Assembly: GCF_947242115.1 (NCBI RefSeq)
Contig: NC_074711.1
Coordinates: forward strand, 53,900,963 to 53,964,962
Length of the DNA stretch: 64,000 nucleotides
Direction of reading: 5' to 3'
Origin: Biomphalaria glabrata
Lineage: Eukaryota; Mollusca; Gastropoda; Planorbidae
A model generated the notes under the pieces. That model saw only the letters and a program-made list of their open reading frames with translations. It did not search any database and had not been told where the DNA came from. Numbering within the stretch: position 1 is the first letter of the stretch; each line of letters begins with the position of its first letter. Positions 36,005 to 47,925 of the stretch are shown here, piece after piece. Made by a program: the position numbers and the translations under genes.

Positions 36005-36256
36005 CCCTTCAGACATAAAGTTCTAAAGGGCAGATGATGCAAAGATCATTTCTCTATACGTGTGGTGTGGCCAGCACAACGGCCAACAGCCGTTACATTC
36101 CCTGACGTATGTCAGCAACCAGTTAGAGTTGGGTGGACTCAGAGGCATCCTTAAAATACCTAAATTCGAAATCCCAGTCTTTGTCAAGATTCGAACCCAC
36201 GACCCCTCGGTTCGCAAGCAAAGCGCTTTACCATTCAGCTACCACGCCACCGTATA
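36005..36256 (-). mobile_element. tRNA-derived SINE, full copy
   Basis: On the minus strand the element starts at about 36,256 with GGTGGCGTGGTAGCTGAATG (box A in TAGCTGAATGG) and continues to box B GTGGGTTCGAATC at about 36,190. The body has CTGAGTCCACCCAACTC and GTGCTGGCCACACCAC, and ends with CATCATCTGCCCT and TGTCTGAAGGGG. The same body is present at 59.8-60.1 kb and 25.75-25.99 kb, which makes this a dispersed family and not a tRNA gene. Confidence 0.8.
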
Positions 36257-36267
36257 TAGATCTTGAT

Positions 36268-36516
36268 ATAGCAGACTAAAAACCCCAAAACAACAAAGAA
36301 TACATGCTAAAAACACAATAACAATAAAGACTACATGCTAAAAACACAATAACAACAAAGACTACATACTAAAAACACAAACACAATAAAGACTACATGC
36401 TAAAAACACAAACATAACAAAGACTACATGCTAAAAACACAAAAACAACAAGGACTATATACTAAAAACACAAACACAACAAAGACTACATACTAAAAAC
36501 ACAAACACAATAAAGA
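36268..36516. repeat. 31-bp minisatellite, about 8 units
   Basis: Units of the form AAAGACTACATGCTAAAAAC plus ACAATAACAAC at 30-32-bp spacing (36,301, 36,332, 36,363, 36,394 and on). Confidence 0.9.
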
Positions 36517-36823
36517 CCTGTTGAAATCAGAGTATTGTATCATGAGACATTGTATTTGGTGAATGTGAACAGATGAAGCCTTGTTTTGTTTGCCAAGACG
36601 CTCCTTCAAAAAGATTCTTACGTTCTAGTTCAAAACCTCTATTGGACGGGAGGGGGTGGGGGGTGTCGTGATGGGTTTCGAGCTCGGAACGACTGTGCGA
36701 AGTGCATCCCACAAGAACTTTTAGTAGAGCGTATACTGGTGACATCATCTTATTGTTGTCAGGACAATTTACAACCTGATCAACATCAACTATATATGAC
36801 ATATAATATGTGGACATAGCAAC

Positions 36824-38056
36824 CTTCCTCCCCACAACATGAAGTACAACCAGGGCCTGCAACACAAGCTGTAGCTTAGCAACCCTCCTCCGCCCAAGAA
36901 ATAGTTACCACTGACATATAAATTGAAGTACAACCAGGGCCTGCAACATGAAGAACAACCAGGGCCTGCAACACAAGCTGTAGCTTAGCAACCCTCCTCC
37001 GCCCAAGAAATAGTTACCACTGACATATAAAATGAAGTACAACAAGGGTCTGCAACACAAGCTGTAGCTTAGCAACCCTCCTCCGCCCAAGAAATAGTTA
37101 CCACTGACAAATAAATTGAAGTACAACCAGGGCCTGCAACATAAGCTGTAGCTTAGCAACCCCCCTCCACCCAAGAAATAGTTACCACTGACATATAAAA
37201 TAAAGTACAACCAGGACTACAACACAAGCTGTAGCTTAGCAACCCCCCTACCCCCCCCCAAAAAAAAAATAGTTACCACTGACATATAAAATAAAGTACA
37301 ACCAGAGCCTACAACATAAGCTGTAGCTTAGCAACCCTTCCCCCCCCCCCAGGAAATAGTTACCACTGACATATAAAATAAAGTAAAACCAGGGCCTGCA
37401 ACACAACTACCCCCACCCCCGTCCCAAGAAATAGTTACCACTGACATATAAAATGAAGAACAACCAGGGCCTGCAACACAAGCTGTAGCTTAGCAACCCT
37501 CCCCAACCCCCAAGAAATAGTTACCACTGACATATAAAATGAAGAACAACCAGGGCCTGCAACACAAGCTGTAGCTTAGCAACCCTCCCCAACCCCCAAG
37601 AAATAGTTACCACTGACATATAAAATGAAGAACAAACAGGGCCTGCAACACAAGCTGTAGCTTAGCAACCCTCCCCAACCCCCAAGAAATAGTTACCACT
37701 GACATATAAAATGAAGAACAACCAGGGCCTGCAACACAAGCTGTAGCTTAGCAACCCTCCCCAACCCCCAAGAAATAGTTACTACTGACATATAAAATGA
37801 AGAACAACCAGGGCCTGCAACACAAGCTGTAGCTTAGCAACCCTCCCCAACCCCCAAGAAATAGTTACCACTGACATATAAAATGAAGAACAACCAGGGC
37901 CTGCAACACAAGCTGTAGCTTAGCAACCCTCCCCAACCCCCAAGAAATAGTTACCACTGACATATAAAATGAAGAACAACCAGGGCCTGCAACACAAGCT
38001 GTAGCTTAGCAACCCTCCCCAACCCCCAAGAAATAGTTACCACTGACATATAAAAT
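36824..38056. repeat. 86-bp minisatellite, about 14 units
   Basis: Units carry CAAGCTGTAGCTTAGCAACC, a C-rich stretch, CAAGAAATAGTTACCACTGA and ACCAGGGCCTGCAAC. From 37,481 onward the spacing is exactly 86 bp (37,481, 37,567, 37,653, 37,739) and units are nearly identical. Left of that, units vary in length and in their C-runs. Confidence 0.95.
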
Positions 38057-38500
38057 GTGGACTTTATAAGGGGTCCCCTATCTCAAATAGCTTAAGGGCT
38101 TTATACTGCTCTCAGTACAACAATATATGGATACCATAATGGGGCCTGTAGTTGCAATTTGCACAAGGGCTTCAATTGTCCCAAGTTCGCACAGAGCTAG
38201 AGAAAGATAACCAAAAGAAAAAAAAAAGACAGACGTCTGAAGAGTGACAGAGAGATGACTATAACTTGCAATTAGTTTTAGACACAGGACCTTCGGCGGC
38301 TTCGGTAATAATAAACAGATCAATACCATTTTTTGTTAAACCAATGTCAACGCCAAGACGTGTTTAGATCAGGTCAATGCGTTATGTCCTCCAAACTAAC
38401 ACGCTAAACATAAAAAGTGGTGGATCTTTGCAAGAGGAAAAACACGGATCTAAGTTGTCACTCTGTTCGGGTCACGCCGACACCAGGGAGAGATCGTTTT
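38057..38500. other. Intergenic, nothing recognised
   Basis: Unique-looking DNA between the 86-bp array and the bHLH promoter region. Confidence 0.35.
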
Positions 38501-38532
38501 ATATGTCAACGAAGCGGGAAAGAGGCGCGCGC

Positions 38533-38796
38533 GCTTGGTCCCAGGGACCACCAGTTCTCACCGTGACGTGAGACCAAGTGTCATAAGCCCCGCCCACCCA
38601 CGTGGGCAGCGTCACTCCGTGCCGTTTGATCCTAGCGGCTCGCGACCAATAAGGAGACGCGTGCCTGTTGCATGTCCAATTGATTCTTAGCACTAATAAC
38701 AGGACAAAAAAAAAAAGAGACCCACTATAAATTTGCTTGCCCCCCCCCTCCCCACCACCCTCCTCTTTACCTGAATGATGTCGCCGGGTATAAAAG
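38533..38796 (+). promoter_or_regulatory. Promoter of the bHLH gene
   Basis: TATAAAAG at 38,789-38,796 is a good TATA box. Upstream are a CCAAT box at 38,646-38,650, a CACGTG E-box within CCCACGTGGG at 38,597-38,606, a GC box GCCCCGCCCAC at about 38,587, and a CRE-like TGACGTGA at 38,564. CTTGGTC at 38,534 and GACCAAG at 38,572 form an inverted pair around GGTCCCAGGGACC. The spacing to the non-coding first exon supports a single TATA-directed start near 38,820. Confidence 0.55.
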
Positions 38797-38819
38797 TGTT
38801 TGGGGGCACGAGGCCCGAT

Positions 38820-39216
38820 GTTATTTACCTGCCTAAGGCCGGGTTCACTAGTTTACCTGCCGGAGGGTTGGTTGTCGCCCCGTTAACTCAAGGAACGTTA
38901 TGGAATCTTTCGTCAATTAGATATTCTCCAGAACCTTCAACAGGCCAGACATTGTTCGCTTGTGACACAGAACACTTACATCGGTCACTTATCTTCACCC
39001 GCTTGTGTTCATTATAGACATCAAGCTTGACTTATCTACGAAGACTGGCACTTAGCAACAAATATCACGTTAGGCAAACGCTGAAACCTACTGGAAACAC
39101 GATATTGGACATTTAAACAAATAAATTATTCTGTCTGCGAGCTGAGGTCTTCATCCCAATTTACCAGGGACTTTATTGCTCAAATTGGCTGTCACCGGAT
39201 ACCTAACACTCTGACG
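38820..39216 (+). other. Non-coding first exon (5' UTR) of the bHLH gene
   Basis: The start is placed about 25-30 bp after the TATA box. The end is the strong donor GACG|GTAAGT, with the GT at 39,217-39,218. No conserved coding frame is seen in it. Its assignment to the bHLH gene rests on the donor and the matching acceptor upstream of that coding frame. Confidence 0.45.
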
Positions 39217-40107
<891 letters not shown>

Positions 40108-40246
40108 GTGTTGTACAAGCTAAGCATGAATGAACACAAGTAAATAGGAAACTTACTTAAGTAAACGCCGCAAGATAACTATCAATACATTTCTGGACTA
40201 CACAGACCTAGATTGCTTGCTGTAGTCTATCCACCATTGACTTAAA

Positions 40247-41029
40247 ATGTCTCTGGAGGAGAGGAACCTATCCTCAGAACATTTCGCTAATCTAACTTGT
40301 GCCACAGAGAACCTGTCTCCGTACACCAACACGGCGGGGTACGCTGAACAGCCTGCCTACTACTCTACCTCAGACTACGACTGGCAGCATCATCCTCATC
40401 ACCCCATCATCAGCCCAGAAAGACACTACTACACGTCTTATGGCGAAGGGCTGGACATAGCCGCCCAGGAGTATCACGACTATCCCCATCAAGCTGTAAC
40501 ACACTCAGACTTTTACTCCGCGGGCCATGTCCTGTGGACGCCTTCGAGCCAATCGGATCCTCTGAGCCCCGAACAGCACACTCGATTCTTTTCCGGCATC
40601 GACCTTGGCCCCCATGCAAGTCTACAGCAACCCAACATTACAAACTCGGTCAGCGGCAAACCCAAAAGAAAACGTGTCCAGTCACACACACAACGCAAGG
40701 CAGCCAACGTAAGGGAAAGAAAAAGGATGTTCCACCTCAACGAAGCCTTCGATGAACTCAGAAAGAGGCTTCCAGCGTTCAACTACGAAAAGCGTCTTTC
40801 GCGCATCGAGACCCTGCGCTTGGCTATGACCTACATTTCCTTCATGAAAGAAGTCAGCGTGGGCAGGGATCCCAAGTGCGTTAAGCTCCGGCCACACGGG
40901 GCGGACCTCTCCCCACTGAGCGTGTCCAGCTCTCTGTACAAGGACGGCGACATGAATGACGAGAACCACCTGAACGCAGACAGCGACTGCACCAACGACG
41001 AACTCAGTAACCACAGCAGCAGTCACTAG
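40247..41029 (+). CDS. Fer3-like (FERD3L/Nato3 type): Fer3-like bHLH transcription factor
   Basis: 260 codons in one exon. The bHLH domain spans residues about 150-203: basic region [12 protein letters not shown] with the DNA-contacting Glu157 and Arg158, helix 1 [17 protein letters not shown], then [20 protein letters not shown]. The [14 protein letters not shown] loop/helix-2 signature belongs to the Fer3/Ptf1a-type class II bHLH proteins, and MFxLNEAFD with YISFM favours Fer3 over Ptf1a. A KPKRKR cluster near 137 can act as a nuclear signal. Such proteins bind E-boxes as heterodimers with class I (E/Daughterless) partners and act in neural development. The N-terminus is rich in Tyr, His and Ser and the C-terminus in Ser, Asp and Asn; neither is conserved in the family as far as I know. 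A 5-codon upstream frame (MNEHK) lies at 40,126-40,143 in the second exon. The start is the first ATG of the long frame. Confidence 0.92.
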   Translation: MSLEERNLSSEHFANLTCATENLSPYTNTAGYAEQPAYYSTSDYDWQHHPHHPIISPERHYYTSYGEGLDIAAQEYHDYPHQAVTHSDFYSAGHVLWTPSSQSDPLSPEQHTRFFSGIDLGPHASLQQPNITNSVSGKPKRKRVQSHTQRKAANVRERKRMFHLNEAFDELRKRLPAFNYEKRLSRIETLRLAMTYISFMKEVSVGRDPKCVKLRPHGADLSPLSVSSSLYKDGDMNDENHLNADSDCTNDELSNHSSSH

Positions 41030-42901
41030 CATTTCATCAGCTTTCACTATGACGCTGCAAGCCTGAAGGACCTCGACTCTGGTTAACACCTGATCCCTAT
41101 TCATCAATTCAAAACTCTTGTGCTTAGCAATACCATTGCGAGACACTGTAGCAATGAAAGAAGATTAGAGCCAGCAGAGCCACAACTATTCTCAGCTAAG
41201 TCTTGGCTGCTCAAGGTTCTTAGAGATTTTTTTTTAATCTTCCACTAACAATGATAAATACAGTTAGATTTTTTTCCAGACATTTTCATTGACACTTCTG
41301 TCACGTGATACAAACATTAAAAGCAATGTTGGACTCCAAGCAATAAAAACATGGTGCCTTGTGTATAGCCATGCTTCACTGACCTATACAATGTGTTGAT
41401 AAACTGCCTTACATTTGTTGAATCCTATTTCTTCCACGTTTTGTAACATCTTCATTGCCTATAGATGTCTTGATTTGTAGAGGGTGGGATGATTTGAACA
41501 TCTGCTATTGTAACGACATTTATCTGTATTCTTGTGCTATTCATTTTGCTATTGCCTTCTCTATCTCTTCAACAAACTCTAGAACACTTTTATGCTATCT
41601 GAAGTGAGGTAACCAGAGCTACATCAATCAATTTTATTCATATGAAAAGTGCGTTCACTGTAGCAAATATTTAAATACACAAAGAACAAAAAATGCCAGA
41701 TATAAAATCATCTCATTCTTTGAAATACAAATCAGTCTTAAGGCACTCCAAACTTTTCGCCTAATGTATAATCTGCCTTTTTAGTAGTGGTATTGATTTC
41801 TATATACCTTCTACACATTCCCTGGTTTTAATGATGCGATTCATTCAATCTTTTTTTTTTCTTAAAGAGACAAGATTTCAATTTAATTTCAACATTCCAA
41901 ATTATGTGTTCATGTAAAAGTATTAGCCTTTGCTACTGTTTTGAATGAGTTCAGTTTTGATCACTTTTAATTCACTGTCTAACCTTAGTTATTCGTCTCT
42001 TCTAGCTATTTAATTATAACAACGTTTTCTCATTTCTCTTACAAAGTTATTTTCTTTTAGTCTCAATCCATCGTTTAACAGGAATAACATTGTCTCGCCT
42101 TAAATCCCCAGCACTAACATTATGTATCAATTAATTCATCGTCTGCAAGGCAGTGTTGCTTATAACAAATCCATTGTATGCCATCGAATAGTTGTGTCTC
42201 CCATCCAGCGCCAAAAAAACAACAACATTTAATTTCTTACTGCCCCGAAAGATGTGTAAATAGGCAGACTCTTTGCCCCGAAAGATGTGTAAATAGGCAG
42301 ACTCTTTGCCCCGAAAGATGTGTAAATAGGCAGACTCTTTGCCCCGAAACAAGCACATCTACGACCATCAAAGTATTAATATTGATCTTTAATTACTGAT
42401 AACCAATCATCCAGGCTTATCCAAGTAACACACATCTTTCATGGACATTTCAGTGAAAAGAATCCATTTAATAATTAGTTTAAGACATAATAGAACTCTA
42501 AGAACCACACAGCAAAGTTACACTGATGTGAAATTCTGTTATGATTGATTTATATTTATACATTGACTGCATTTAAAATTATTAATCTGAGATTTCAATG
42601 ATCGAAGTCTCTGACATCGTCATTATGTTGAGGCAATGTATGTAATGGCATTATGTGCTAATGAGCTTTTGTTTATTTTATATTTATGTTTGAACGTGTC
42701 CAAAACTAGTCAATGATCAATATTCTTATGATCAATATTCTTCTTGTTTGTGTCTTGCTCAAACCTTATGGCCACATCCGTGTTCATTATATACACTTTA
42801 TACATATATAATATGATGTTATATACATAGTGATGACTTGTTAATGTTTTTTTTTTACATAATGCCTTTGACCTTATGATTTAGGTTTCTTTAAAAATAA
42901 A
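41030..42901 (+). other. Probable 3' UTR of the bHLH gene
   Basis: No coding content. AATAAA occurs at 41,342-41,347 and again at 42,896-42,901 (TTAAAAATAAAAGC), giving a short (about 0.3 kb) or long (about 1.9 kb) 3' UTR. The region is AT-rich with ATTTA words. The long form would include the 33-bp repeats with Pumilio-type sites. Confidence 0.4.
42243..42352 (+). repeat. 33-bp repeat, 3.3 units, each with a Pumilio-type site
   Basis: Units start CCCCGAAAGATG at 42,243, 42,276 and 42,309, with a partial fourth. Each full unit contains TGTAAATA (42,255-42,262; 42,288-42,295; 42,321-42,328), which as RNA fits the Pumilio/PUF consensus UGUANAUA. They lie on the sense strand of the bHLH gene. 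Confidence 0.85.
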
Positions 42902-42904
42902 AGC

Positions 42905-42948
42905 TGTAAAGATATGAAATTATTTTGGTTTTTATTAAGTGATTGTTG

Positions 42949-42979
<31 letters not shown>

Positions 42980-44400
42980 AGAGAGAGAGGAAGAGATAGA
43001 GGGACGAAGGGAGAGGGAGTTGACAGAGAGGCAGAGAAATAACTCCTTTGTCTGTTCATCAACACTTCCAGAAACACGCAACCTTTCCCTGTAACGTTGT
43101 TTCGTTAGAAACAATTTCCCTTCAAACCAAGAGTCTTAGGAGACGAACTGTACACACCATAGATAGTTACATCTACTTGGAGCTTTTCTATACAGATGTT
43201 TTTCAGACAATCAGATGTGGGTAAGCTGCTATATGCCTAGACTTCAAAGCATCTCATACTGAACTCTTAGCACAACGAATAAAGTCGTAACTTAAGTATT
43301 TCTTATTGTTCAGCTAATGAGCTGGCAAGTGATTTAATTATAATTAGACCATCAGGAAGTAAAAAAATATTACTTTAAAGGTGTCCCCCATAATTTGGTT
43401 TTTCAAAACTTTTACAAAACAACCCTGTGCCTTCCTAATGACTCGCTCGCTGAAGTGATTATTACGAGTCGCCAAAGCGCCAATTAAACCAGGGAAGAAC
43501 TCCCACTCGATGATGTCCAGTTTATTAGGAGCTCTAAGATCAATAACTCATGATATATAGACTTTGACTAACTGGGTAAACGTATTCTGGATAAATAGAC
43601 TCATCTACAAGCTGTAAATGTTGTTGTTTTCAGAGTCAAATTTATAATTATATGAACAGGAATTGCACTGCCATAATCAAATTAAAAAATTTTAATGCGG
43701 TATCGATACAAAAAAAATTATCTAAACAAAAGATTACAGAGGAGAGTAAAGTATGTAATATCGTAAGGTGCGACCTCACAGGCAAAGATTTCCAATGAAG
43801 ACGATAACTAGCTCTTGATCTGAAATTCACTATTTGTCCTTACTTCTGCTTGTACTTCAGAAATGTCACGCTGTCTTCCATTTTGTCTAACGCTACAGCT
43901 AGTTGGCGGAAGTTTTACGCGGTCTTAGATCTGCATTTTGTAAGAATGTTCGGGACATTTCCTTTCGCACTTCTTTTCATTGCTTCTTGGTCTCCTTAGG
44001 ACGTATCATTTGAACTTAATATTTAGATTGCTACACCAATATCAATACAGACTACAAATATCGAAATAAATCAAATGATAAGAATCGGTATTCCTTTAGA
44101 AATCCTTTAAAAGGAATCAAATCAATCAATGGTGGCTAAAATTCATGTCGTCTGACTCTGACGTTATCTTTCATTTACGACATCACGTTCAAGAAAGCAT
44201 TGGCACCGCACTGCACAATTTCACGAAAAGAAATGTAGATCGTTGCGTTGCAAACAAACACAAATTGAAATCGCATCCACAATCCATTGCCCAATATCCC
44301 AACATTGGCAGAACATACGTACACTAGAACCAGTGATATAACAATGCAAACACCTCCACGAGAAGCCTGATGCTTTTTGACAAAAGATGAAAGTGTTGAT
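42905..44400. other. Intergenic with (GT)n(GA)n microsatellite
   Basis: A GT run passes into GA units at about 42,949-42,990. The remainder shows no gene; frames are below 70 codons. Confidence 0.4.
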
Positions 44401-44410
44401 CTTGGAAGTG

Positions 44411-44463
44411 TTAGAGTTAGGGTTGTGGATTGGGTTAGGGTTAGTGTTAGGGTTGTGGATTGG
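44411..44463. repeat. Short telomere-like TTAGGG tract
   Basis: GGGTTAGGGTTAGTGTTAGGG and related words with GTTGTGGATTGGG spacers: a few TTAGGG units, mostly imperfect. TTAGGG is the mollusc telomere unit. At this length chance or an old interstitial insertion are both possible. Confidence 0.5.
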
Positions 44464-44504
44464 GGTGCTTAAAGCTATGCTTCCAGGTCTGGTGGCTCGA
44501 GATT

Positions 44505-44625
44505 TAGATCTATTTACTTGGTACTTTCTTAATATATAGATCTATTTATTTGGTACTTTCTCAATAAATAGATCTATTTACTTGGTACTGGCTCAAGATA
44601 TACATCTATTTACTTGTTATTCGAT
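44505..44625. repeat. 32-bp repeat, 3.7 units
   Basis: TAGATCTATTTACTTGGTAC recurs at 44,505, 44,537, 44,569 and (changed) 44,601. Confidence 0.9.
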
Positions 44626-45512
44626 ACAATCAACGTTAAACAACATTAAAAGAAAAAAAAAAGTCAAAGCGATTGGTCATTGTACTAGACACACAACACC
44701 TTTGTGCCATCAATGGCCTGACACAAAGTTCCTCTTGCTTTGTGGTTCTTGGAACTCTTCAAAGAGGAAGTTTCAGTCTGACCTGATGGAAGAAGTGATC
44801 AAATGAGCACGCTCTCTGGTAACAGGAAGTGAACAGGTCGAGCAGACGTGGAGCACGTGGATGAATGCAACAACGTATGGGAGAGGGGGTGGTACGTGAG
44901 GGAAATGGAAGGGCGTCTTGACATCCTAAATATAAATAGAATACAAAGGTCCATGTTTGAATGGGTTCTAGCAAATTACATTTACGCCTACAAAAAAAAA
45001 ATTTTCTCCTCAAATCAAGACATGCTACAAACTAAGACACAGGTTTCAAATTTGAATAGACACAAACTCTCACACATTTCCAAATCAAAGTTTAATTTGT
45101 CATCACTTTGTGCAAGTCTAGATCAATGTGTATATTTACAACTATTTAGGCCTATATCCTGCCACTAAACACGAGCTTAAGATTGTTAACTAAAACAACA
45201 ACAACCTTGTCCAGACAACATACAACAGAACAATGGGCAGGATTGGGGTTTTGAACAAAAACAATGCAGAGTGTCGGTGAGGTAGTTACCTAATGTAAGC
45301 AAGACTCTCTCCCTCCCTATAACTCTTTATAAACCATTAATTTAAAAAAAAGAGAAGGAAAAAGAGGCGTAGAAAAAAGAAAGGATTACATTTCCCGGCA
45401 CAAGGATAATCAACGGTCTTCTATCCTGGCAATTTGGGCGCCCACGATCATGTCATTACTCCCCCATTCTAGCGGGTTGTTCGTTTTACCGTCACGTTAC
45501 AATCAACTATCA

Positions 45513-45555
<43 letters not shown>

Positions 45556-47320
45556 TCCTTCGTCTTTTTTTTTTAAATGTGATATTTAAAATTCTCATAT
45601 TCACAAGGTGTAGGAGCAGGTGCTTTTACAAGTCGGCGGCCAGGTGAACTGAGCGCGCCCCCGTCAATGTACACCCACGGGGAGGCAGATTTATTGACCT
45701 GGTTTAGATCTCGAGTTACCGCCCCTAGCTAACGTAGCCTTGATAGTGGGTCCTTTTTTTTTTAAGCTCGTTCGGTGGCGTTGCGCCTTTGCAGGCAACA
45801 TTTTTTTTTAAAGGGGAAAAGGGCGCGCGCTCATTTCACCCATCTTCTTGAATGTGGGTACTTGTACCCCCCTCTCCCCTTCCCCCATCTCCGCCGCCAA
45901 ACACAGGCCCAACCCACCCCCACCTTAACCACCAGATCTTAAATTATATAACCGGCGCGTCGTGTGTTCCGGAAGTCTCGTTGTCTGGTAATCTCGCGGA
46001 CCAGGGGAAGACAATCTAAAGAAAGTCGACGGAGCGAAAGGGAGGGCAAACGTTTTTATCTCCCCTTGTAGGAACTAATGAGTTGACTAGAAGTGTTCCA
46101 ACTGGAGAAGTCAGCAATGCGGTCCTGCTGGTGACCTAATTGGTAAAACAATGCTCCAGTCCGTTGCCTAGTAATACAAAGCCTGTGTTGCTATTCTAGG
46201 AGTTTATATATACATATATTTTAAAATGAACCAGTGATTGGTGATGCAAAAATTTCCTTTTCCTAAATACATTTATTGGCAAGTCAGTTTAGGAAATAAT
46301 TAATCTTGGAAATAAAATAGATTTGAAAGCTGCTGGGGAACAAAGATTTGGGGGAAGTGGTTGCAGGTCACGAAGTTCTAGAGAGACAAAGAGAAAGAGG
46401 AAGAGGAAGAGGAGAAAATGATAGAGATTGAACAAGAGACAGACTTTTCCTTTAATTTTTTTTTTTGTTTGTTATTGGAGGGGAGATTTTAATGTTGAAC
46501 CATCACTTGCCAAGGGGAGTTTAAGGTTAAAAAATTCCTCGTCCATAAAAAAAAAAAAAAACTAAAGCAAACTACAGTCGCCAAATTCCATTTTGTCTGT
46601 CGCCAAGATAGGTTTGTGGTTAGACTCTCCCCCCCCCCCCTCAATGGAAAAAAAGAAAAACTAAAGGAAATCTACAGTTAACGAATTCCACGAATGTAGC
46701 AATGGGAGGGGGGGGGGGCTTGAGGTTCAAATCCCTTTCCACTAAAAAATAAAAGCAAAACTACAGTCACAATTCTATAAAAGACAGAGAGAGAGGGGGG
46801 GGGGGGAGAGAAAGATACATAAAAACATAGAAGGAGAAACAGAGACAGAAATTTAAAATAAAGTTTTAAGTTAACAACAAACTAATAAGCTTGAAATGAC
46901 CTGGAGTCATTAGAACTAATATTCACCTCTAGCTTCGTCCTTCTCGCTCCTCCATGCAGTGAGGCACCTTGATGAGATCCAGTCTCTTGCACCAGGATCC
47001 AGGAAGTTGGAAGCACGAATGTGGCTCTCTTTATTTGCCTATAAAAAGAGGCTTCCACTCTCTCCAGCTCCACCCCTCTCACCTGATACGCCCCGTACGG
47101 CCGTACTAAAATTTTGTCTGTCGCCAAGTAGAAGCTTGAATACATTGAGGAAGCGTTGAACATCCTAATGAATGAATGGACCATTTTTTCACGTTCTCAT
47201 GTCTGCCCATTGCTACTTTCATTCTTTAAATAACATCAGAATTTATTTTTAATCTCCACCGCTTCAGTAATAAAATTGTTTTTCGTTAGTCTATCGTTGA
47301 ATTTAAATCTAGTATATTAT
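44626..47320. other. Intergenic, (TC)n microsatellite and a GC-rich patch
   Basis: (TC)n at 45,517-45,555. 45,620-46,080 is GC-richer and includes AAATTATATAACCGGCGCG near 45,940, which could be a TATA-type promoter, but no exon or reading frame follows. 46,380-46,860 is purine-rich low-complexity DNA. No gene is recognised. Confidence 0.35.
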
Positions 47321-47329
47321 CACATGGAG

Positions 47330-47750
47330 AACAACTGAAGCAACAACAACAAAAATACAGACCTTCATCAACAGATGCCTGAGAAATATCCTAAAAATAC
47401 ACTGGTATGACAAAGAAGAAATCACCAAACTGTGGGTGACGAGTGTACAGAAAAATATAGAAGTGCAGACAGATTTTAGAGAGGAAGTGGAGATGGATTG
47501 GTCACACTCTTAGAAAAGATACCAGCAACAGAGCTAGACAGGTCTTAGAGTGGAACCCCCAGGGAACAAGACGCAGAGGAAGACCAAAAAGAACATGGCA
47601 ACGCAATGTACTTGAAGAAGCCGAGAAGACCGGGAAGAGGTGGGAAACCATAAAAAAACTAGCGAGAGACCGTGGATGGTGGCGTGTTTTTGTCGAGGCC
47701 CTATGTTCCATGAGGAACTCAAAGGAGTGATGATGATGATGATGATATTA
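47330..47750 (+). mobile_element. LINE 3' end remnant with TGA-repeat tail
   Basis: Two adjoining frames show a C-terminal non-LTR reverse-transcriptase tail: FINRCLRNILKIHW then EEITKLW, and after a frame change RKWRWIGHTLRKDTSNRARQ, VLEWNPQGTRRRGRPKRTWQ and WETIKKLARDRGWWR. These match the usual ending of LINE ORF2 (GHxLRKD...GRPKxTWR...ARDRxxWR). The copy ends in a GATGATGATGATGA tail at about 47,745. It is 5'-truncated with at least one frameshift. The clade is not settled; RTE-like and Nimb/I-like elements both end this way. Confidence 0.85.
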
Positions 47751-47887
47751 TCACAAACACGACCACAAATGGACAATACTCCACACCACAAACACAAAGT
47801 TAAGGGATTCGCTCTTGGTTTCAAATACTTCAAACACGATGATAAATAGATAGATTAAAGATAGATAGACAAACATATATACAGACA

Positions 47888-47925
47888 AGAATAGATAGAT
47901 AGATAGATAGATTGATAGATAGATA
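47888..47925. repeat. (GATA)n microsatellite
   Basis: About nine units with one interruption. Confidence 0.9.

Noticed and set aside
36180-36256. tRNA gene at the box A/box B match
   Set aside because: It is the head of a dispersed SINE with a shared body; the cloverleaf is not kept.
44411-44463. True telomere end
   Set aside because: Only a few imperfect TTAGGG units, with unique DNA on both sides.
45620-46080. Promoter and gene start in the GC-rich patch
   Set aside because: A TATA-like word is present but no exon, splice site or reading frame follows.
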